Positions 60,891 through 64,000 of a DNA stretch of 64,000 nt are shown here, piece by piece (positions within the stretch are counted from its first letter, which is position 1; every line of letters starts with the position of its first letter). The notes under the pieces were generated by a model. The model was not told the origin of the DNA. It saw nothing but the letters and a program-made list of their open reading frames with translations, and searched no databases. The translations under genes and the position numbers were made by a program. Location of the stretch: the NCBI GenBank assembly GCA_008477525.1, contig SPDT01000003.1, positions 62,001-126,000 of the forward strand, read 5' to 3'. Origin of the DNA: Hypomyces perniciosus. Taxonomy: Eukaryota > Ascomycota > Sordariomycetes > Hypocreales > Hypocreaceae.

Positions 60891-63870
60891 CTTTTATAAA
60901 TTTATTAATATTAAACTCTAATATCCCTTAAAGGTGCTTTCTGCTATAGCAGTATATAAAGAAATTATAGAAAGCTATAAGGAATAATATTTATACTACT
61001 ATAAAGCTGCCCTATCTTTGCAATACACTTATAAAGGTATCCTTATTAAGCTTTAATAGTCAGTACACTTTATATTCCCATTCCTATATATCTTCTGCTA
61101 AGTTTACCTAAGTTGGTTTTATATACTAGACAGATAGGTCTTTATAGAACTAGATAAATAATATTGCGGCGGATATTTAGATATCTATTAGGTCAGGTTA
61201 CTTATATAGCGCCACTGCTGCAGTTTTATTAAATATTAATATACTTAGCTTAAAGAGTTATACTAGGTTATATTAATATAAATATCGACAGCTACTGGCT
61301 ATAGGCGTTATTAAAACTGGTGTTAAAGGCTTGTTTAGTATTATCTATACTCTAATCTCTAGTCCTTTACAGTTATTAGGTTAATAAATATAGTAGTGAT
61401 TTTATTTTAGTGTTAATATAAGGTTAATATATAGGTCCCTTTCTCCCTATTAAGGCATTATTTTTTCTAGTATATTTTCAATATAGGCTTAGAACTTAAC
61501 TTTCTTTTTAACCTTTTTCTTTATTTTCTTTAATGTATTATTTTGTTTTTCGCTAGTAGTGTAAAATACTGACTTTAAGGGTTTACCTAGGATATTAATA
61601 TTATATAGAATAGTTATTAGGCTAGGAATTATCAGTATAGTGCAGGTCTAAAGGCAACAATTTATTAAACAGTATTGCAAGTTAAAGGTAACTGTTAATA
61701 TAGGCCAGTCGATATTAGGATTATATCGCTATAGCTATAGCATTCCAAAGATAAAGGGGTTTTAATCTAAAAGGTTAATAACGAAAAATATATACAGCTC
61801 TCTATATTCCCCTATTCCTATATCTAGGATTATATAGTCGGTAAGCTGTGCTGCTGCTTTACTATTAGCTAAAATAAGGCTCCTTAGTTTAGGCAATCGC
61901 ATTATTAGGATTTAAGACTTTCAAAGGAAATACTAGTCTATAAAGCCTTATACTAAACAGCCACTATTAATAAAGGTTAATATAGTTACCGGTAAATGCG
62001 CGAGGAATAATATAGTATAGATAAGTAGTGATTTGCTATTTATAGCATTTAGAATTAACGGTCTGTTATTAATAATAATCTATCGTATTTATAGAGGTAT
62101 TAAGTTCACGGGCTATTCCGATATTCTATTACGCTTCCCAACATAATATTGTCAGGAAGCTACTCTTTTCCCTGCCTTCCTACATTAAGGGTTATATCTT
62201 TGTAAGCGAGTACATCACTAAAGGTAACTAATCTTTCGACAAAGCCAGTCTTATCAACATAGCATAGGAATAGGTTTCCGTAGTATAACAGGTTTCTTTA
62301 GGCTAGGAAGTGCTGGTACTGTAAGAATTAAGGAGTAGGAACTTATAGTGCTGGTATACCTTTTCCCTGGCTTAAAATATATGCCCTGCCTTAAGGCGCT
62401 GTAGTACTATTGCCTTAATACGTTCTGCATCCTAAGAAGCCGCCACTGCATCCCTATAGGGTTTAAGGTCTTATAGTGTCAGCTTTCTGCTTTTCTATAC
62501 AGTTACTGACTATATATTAGCCGCTATAGTAATAGTATAGGTTATAAAGTCGTTAGTATTTTTTGCATTGCAAGGTAAGGGATATAGTATCTAACTATAT
62601 AAGATCGCCTATATTTTTTTACTTTAAAGGGTTTAATTTATTTTAAAGCAGGGCTTATTAAAAAGTATAGTTACTATTTAGCTTTTTAAACTCGCAGTCG
62701 CCTTTAAGTTTAGCGTAATAGGCTTGCTCTTTAAGGTTATTGTAAACTTTCTAACTAAAAGTTCTCCAAGCAGACCAGTCATCTTTACTTATAGGCTTAT
62801 TGCTTTTATTAGTAAAGGCGGCGGCTATCTCTTTTAATACTTTAAGGTAAAAGGCATTAACCTTTTAGGTATTAGTTTTGCCAGTTTAGGCTGCCAGTTT
62901 ATAGAACTCGGTAATAAAGTTCTGGAATAGCTTATTTACTATATAGTAAATATTAAACTCCTAGGCAGCAGATTGCAAAAGGTTAAAAGTTTTATACTAT
63001 AAGTCTAGGAATTTAATAAAAGTTTTACTATTTTCTTATTCCTATATTATACAGTTATCCTTTTTTATTATAATATACTTAAATGCCTTTTATATTAAAT
63101 TATAGGCATTACTATCCAGTTAACTGCTAATATAAAGGATACATTTATAAAGGGTATTAAAGTACTTAGCATTAATTGTAACATTATATAGTATAGTAAA
63201 ACGCCAGTTTATATACTTCTACTAATAGGTTTTTATATCTTTATCTTTAGCGTTAAACTTATCTTTAAAGTTATTAATCTAATGCTTTAAAATATTATTA
63301 CTTTTAACTTTCATAAGCTTATCGATTATATCGCTTTAGCTTTAGACCTTATATTAAGCAAGCTTTAGGTTTTCAATAACAGCAGTATTCTTAGACTCCT
63401 TTTATTCTAAAGCTATATTAAAATTATATTCTTGGTTTTGAAAGTAGTTAAAGACAATATTAAAGAACTGCTCGAGTTCTAGTACTTAAAGCTATAGGGT
63501 TAGGTTATAATTATTATTATAAGCTTTTAGGATAGTATAGATATAAGGCTAGTCGCAGAAGTAATTAGCGAGCCTCGCTTTCTAACTAAGGTCCCCTTTT
63601 ACGCCTTCCATTCTTACTTTAGTATTCTTAGGTTAAACGCAGGCTAGGGAATCGGGTATTGGCTAAAGAGCTAGGCTAAGGTGTATTCTTTACTGCAGGG
63701 ATATAGGCTTTTAGGCTTAGGGTCTTGCCACAGTCAGGGATTAGTGAATTTCCTGTAAAATATAGGGCTTTTATAGTATTACAACTAGGCTATCAGCGAC
63801 TTTATTAATTCTTCTTAGGCAGGGTCAAGGGCTAAAGGTAATGGCGCAGTCGTTATAGGAAGGCATAAAC
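60890..63870 (-). repeat. Gag-side block of chromovirus B, repeated at 14,854-17,695
   Basis: About 3 kb colinear and in the same orientation as 14,854-17,695. The pair gives a direct view of RIP: where B has C or G, the other copy often has T or A. B has about 109 bp between AGGATTATAT repeats (61,717 and 61,826) that the other copy lacks. Gag motifs are not readable with confidence. Confidence 0.85.
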
Positions 63871-64000
63871 TATTATGGCATATAGAATAGCAGGTTAAAG
63901 TGATATCTTTATTATACCTTAAATAAGGCAAAAAGCTATGAGAATATGGTTCAAAGGTATAGGACCAAGTCATCACGTGAGGACGCACGTGATGCTGATG
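63871..64000 (-). repeat. 5' LTR of chromovirus B, cut by the window end
   Basis: TATTATGGCATATAGAATAGC...GATGCTGATG matches the first 130 bp of the 162-bp LTR at 57,204-57,365; the last ~32 bp lie outside the window. Confidence 0.9.

Larger units (their letters stand above)
57204..64000 (-). mobile_element. Chromovirus B (Ty3/gypsy), mildly RIPed, runs off the window
   Basis: Minus-strand element with its 3' LTR at 57,204 and its 5' LTR starting at 63,871 and cut by the window end. The gag side is about 61,000-63,800, pol about 57,480-60,900. It is inserted into element C. It keeps far more G+C than its relative at 14,854-17,857, so it is younger or was less exposed to RIP. A separate solo LTR lies inside its RNase H region. 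Total length would be about 6.8 kb. Confidence 0.9.

Overview
This window looks like part of the nuclear genome of a filamentous ascomycete (Pezizomycotina). The reasons are short GT-AG introns, fungal retrotransposon families (chromodomain Ty3/gypsy, Ty1/copia, a Tad1-type LINE), and very AT-rich tracts whose decay fits RIP (repeat-induced point mutation): TpA is in excess, CpA is scarce, and CAG or TGG codons have become TAG, TAA or TGA in repeats that are otherwise readable. I cannot name the species.

Layout. (1) 1-17,857 is AT-rich repeat. It holds a solo copia LTR with its target duplication, a Ty3/gypsy pol relic (~1.15-5.1 kb), a Ty1/copia relic ending in an LTR at 11,042, an opposite-facing element, and the 5' part of a minus-strand chromovirus ending in a 162-bp LTR at 17,857. 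(2) ~17,990-30,274 is an island of ordinary base composition. It holds an LTR-like fragment, a truncated GMC oxidoreductase pseudogene, one intact gene for a small secreted cysteine-containing protein, a frameshifted SDR reductase pseudogene, an apparently intact 5.9-kb Tad1-type LINE with a 15-bp target duplication, and a probable solo LTR. (3) 30,275-52,897 is again RIP-degraded. It holds a second LINE copy, two inverted ~2-kb blocks of one retroelement, relics of a BCS1-like AAA ATPase gene and a GH18 chitinase gene, a structurally complete Ty3/gypsy element (37,151-44,280, 262-bp LTRs, 5-bp duplication) lying between those two relics, and a very heavily mutated gypsy element. (4) 52,898-64,000 is a nest. 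A plus-strand gypsy element sits at the end of the previous one and is broken inside its RNase H region by a minus-strand chromovirus that runs off the window; that chromovirus carries a solo LTR with a perfect 5-bp duplication.

How the parts work together. Only three reading frames look functional: the secreted protein gene at 20,849 and the two LINE ORFs. No operon, CRISPR array, rRNA, tRNA or biosynthetic cluster is visible. The main interest is the transposon stratigraphy (layers with different degrees of RIP damage, including an undamaged LINE 2 kb from a ruined sibling) and host genes caught in the RIP process. I did not find a convincing new biological system.
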